From positions 1 through 7,051 of the forward strand of contig JABDJF010000684.1 in assembly GCA_013002645.1 (NCBI GenBank): a stretch of 7,051 bases of DNA. Direction: 5' to 3'. Both the position numbers and the translations under genes were made by a program. Source of the stretch: Myxococcales bacterium. Lineage in GTDB: Bacteria; Myxococcota_A; Polyangia; Polyangiales; Houyiibacteriaceae. Below are positions 6,063 to 7,051 of this stretch, piece after piece. The first letter of the stretch is position 1. Every line of letters begins with the position of its first letter. The notes beneath the pieces are model-generated. The model saw only the letters and a program-made list of their open reading frames with translations, did not search any database and was not told the DNA's origin.

Positions 6063-6638
6063 ATGACTCGAAAACGATATAGTCAGCTTCCCATCCTCGC
6101 CGCGGCTCTCCTGTGCGCGTTCGTGCAGATCGGCTGTCAGAAATCCGAGCAACCCTACTCGATCACCGGCGGCTACACGTTTTCCCAAGATTTCGATATG
6201 GAGCGACGTGTGCTCCGAATCGAGCCTTCCTCCGAGCGGCTCGCTGCATGCATCACCACACGCTTACCGTCCGAAACGAGCCCTGCGTGGAAGAGAACAT
6301 TGCTCGCCCCCGCAATGCACCGCGCCTTGCTCGATCTTTTGTTCGACGAGACTCGACTGCCTTCCTACCAAGCCGACCTCGACGCGGTAGAGCAGAGCGG
6401 GACCTTCGTTTGCAGCCCGCGCCCGAAGCCGCCCGAGTTCTGCTACCGGCCTGAAGTGGTCGTGACGGGCGATGTGCCGAAGGTGTTCGTCAAGGTCGCT
6501 CGTGCCTCAGACCCACGCTTGGGTCGCTCACCCATGCGCTTCGGGCTCCAAGAGCAGGTCGCGCTTTCCAAAGAGGGCCGAGAGCTCATCGACGCATTCC
6601 TCGAAGCCCACCAGGCTTGCTGGAACCCCGACGGCTAG
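6063..6638 (+). CDS. Putative lipoprotein / exported Cys-containing protein of unknown function
   Basis: A 191-residue protein with a basic N-terminus (TRKRYSQ), a hydrophobic core (about 9-22) and Cys25 in FVQIGCQKSE. IGC fits the end of a lipobox, but Gln at position -3 is unusual, so lipidation is probable rather than certain. The mature part has Cys63, Cys117, Cys127 and Cys186, enough for two disulfide bonds, and a central FCYRPEVVVTG (126-136) that reads as beta strand. No catalytic motif is visible and no family is recognised. It is the third gene of a run of three exported proteins, coupled by its Shine-Dalgarno sequence to the HEVRH metallopeptidase-like gene. A role as its envelope-anchored partner, inhibitor or substrate is inference only. 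The TAG stop overlaps the opposite-strand sulfotransferase stop within CTAG. Confidence 0.72.
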   Translation: MTRKRYSQLPILAAALLCAFVQIGCQKSEQPYSITGGYTFSQDFDMERRVLRIEPSSERLAACITTRLPSETSPAWKRTLLAPAMHRALLDLLFDETRLPSYQADLDAVEQSGTFVCSPRPKPPEFCYRPEVVVTGDVPKVFVKVARASDPRLGRSPMRFGLQEQVALSKEGRELIDAFLEAHQACWNPDG

Positions 6639-7051
6639 CGCAGCAGCTCGAAGCGGGCGCAATAGCTCGCGAACCGTTCATGGATGACGCCCGCGTCGAG
6701 GCCGAAGCCCTCGGTGCCGTGGACGTGGTGAGGGGCCGGCTTCTCACGCTTTTCACGCAAGTACCCGTGCATCGCCGTGCGGGCATCGTTGCCAAGCTCC
6801 ATGCCCAGCGTCCGATACGCGTCCGCGATCGTACCGACCGGGTCCCGGCTCAGGTCCGGCGCGCGGACGTGGCTCACGCGCCCCGCGGGAAGTCGGTCCA
6901 CGGCCGCCACTGCCGGCTCGAGCAAACGGGTCATGTAGCTGTCGGAGAGCTCGGCGCCGATCGATTTCGCTTCGACATCAGTGCTGAACACCGACCGGGC
7001 GTAGGCGTGAAGACTGCTAATCGAGCTCAGCGTCTCGGCTGGATCCCGGTG
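6635..7051 (-). CDS. Sulfotransferase family protein, C-terminal part (cut by window edge)
   Basis: The minus-strand frame is open from the window edge to a TAG at 6635-6637, giving 138 residues, and there is no reason to start it at the internal GTG at 6991. It opens with HRDP, the RDP motif of PAPS-dependent sulfotransferases whose Arg contacts the 3'-phosphate of the cofactor. The pattern of the Sulfotransfer_3-type family follows: a segment near VSHVRAPDLSRDPVGTIADAY, then MELGNDARTAMHGYL, and the usual end FGLDAGVIHERFASY and a few more residues. The N-terminal 5'-phosphosulfate loop lies outside the window, so completeness and activity cannot be judged. It would transfer sulfate from PAPS to an alcohol or amine acceptor, and the acceptor is unknown. 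It is transcribed towards the lipoprotein gene and shares its stop region. Confidence 0.85.
   Translation of the reverse strand, partial: HRDPAETLSSISSLHAYARSVFSTDVEAKSIGAELSDSYMTRLLEPAVAAVDRLPAGRVSHVRAPDLSRDPVGTIADAYRTLGMELGNDARTAMHGYLREKREKPAPHHVHGTEGFGLDAGVIHERFASYCARFELLR

Noticed and set aside
6635..6991. Sulfotransferase starting at the internal GTG 6991 as a complete 118-residue gene
   Set aside because: The frame stays open to the window edge and the upstream codons contain the conserved HRDP motif, so the gene continues outside the window.
1..7051. Saxitoxin-type biosynthetic cluster
   Set aside because: Only the SxtJ- and SxtK-like membrane pair is present, and these occur widely. 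A P450 and a sulfotransferase are common enzymes, and no polyketide-synthase-like or amidinotransferase gene is visible.
1..7051. CRISPR array, tRNA, rRNA or insertion sequence
   Set aside because: No regularly spaced repeats, no tRNA-like arms and no transposase or terminal inverted repeats were seen.

Overview
The window is a moderately GC-rich (about 60% by eye), tightly packed bacterial segment of roughly nine genes. It has no tRNA, rRNA, CRISPR array or insertion sequence that I can see. The gene mix is a soluble cytochrome P450, a PAPS-type sulfotransferase, a UMF1-type transporter, a PP2C-like phosphatase of the kind common in myxobacteria, an SxtJ/DUF5989 pair and exported Cys-rich proteins of unknown role. 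This suits a large-genome Gram-negative such as a Myxococcota or related deltaproteobacterium. That assignment is an inference from content, not from a marker gene.

Left part (1-698, + strand): the last codons of an upstream gene, then a SxtJ-family membrane protein and a 69-residue DUF5989-like membrane protein. They are so closely spaced that they are surely one operon. In the saxitoxin cluster and many unrelated genomes such a pair follows an O-carbamoyltransferase, so the cut-off upstream gene may be one.

Middle part (700-2718, - strand): a complete cytochrome P450 faces the left operon tail to tail with one base between the stops. Its promoter region is short and AT-rich. It carries a good -10 hexamer almost on top of the start codon, so the transcript may be leaderless. 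It also holds two copies of a 10-base element, one of them inside a TTACA-N3-TGTAA inverted repeat, which looks like repressor control. Upstream of it on the same strand lies a PP2C-like phosphatase gene that has lost its C-terminal third and probably its activity.

Right part (2909-6638, + strand): a UMF1-family major facilitator transporter is followed by a perfect 17-base palindrome. Three genes for exported proteins come next: a HEAT-like helical protein, a Cys-rich protein with a HEVRH zinc-protease motif, and a small Cys-containing putative lipoprotein. The first two overlap by 16 bases. The third has a perfect Shine-Dalgarno sequence beginning on the second base of the preceding stop codon. 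This looks like an envelope operon that I cannot match to a described system, and it is the most interesting novelty candidate here.

Right edge (6635-7051, - strand): the C-terminal part of a sulfotransferase. Its TAG stop overlaps the TAG stop of the lipoprotein gene in a shared CTAG.
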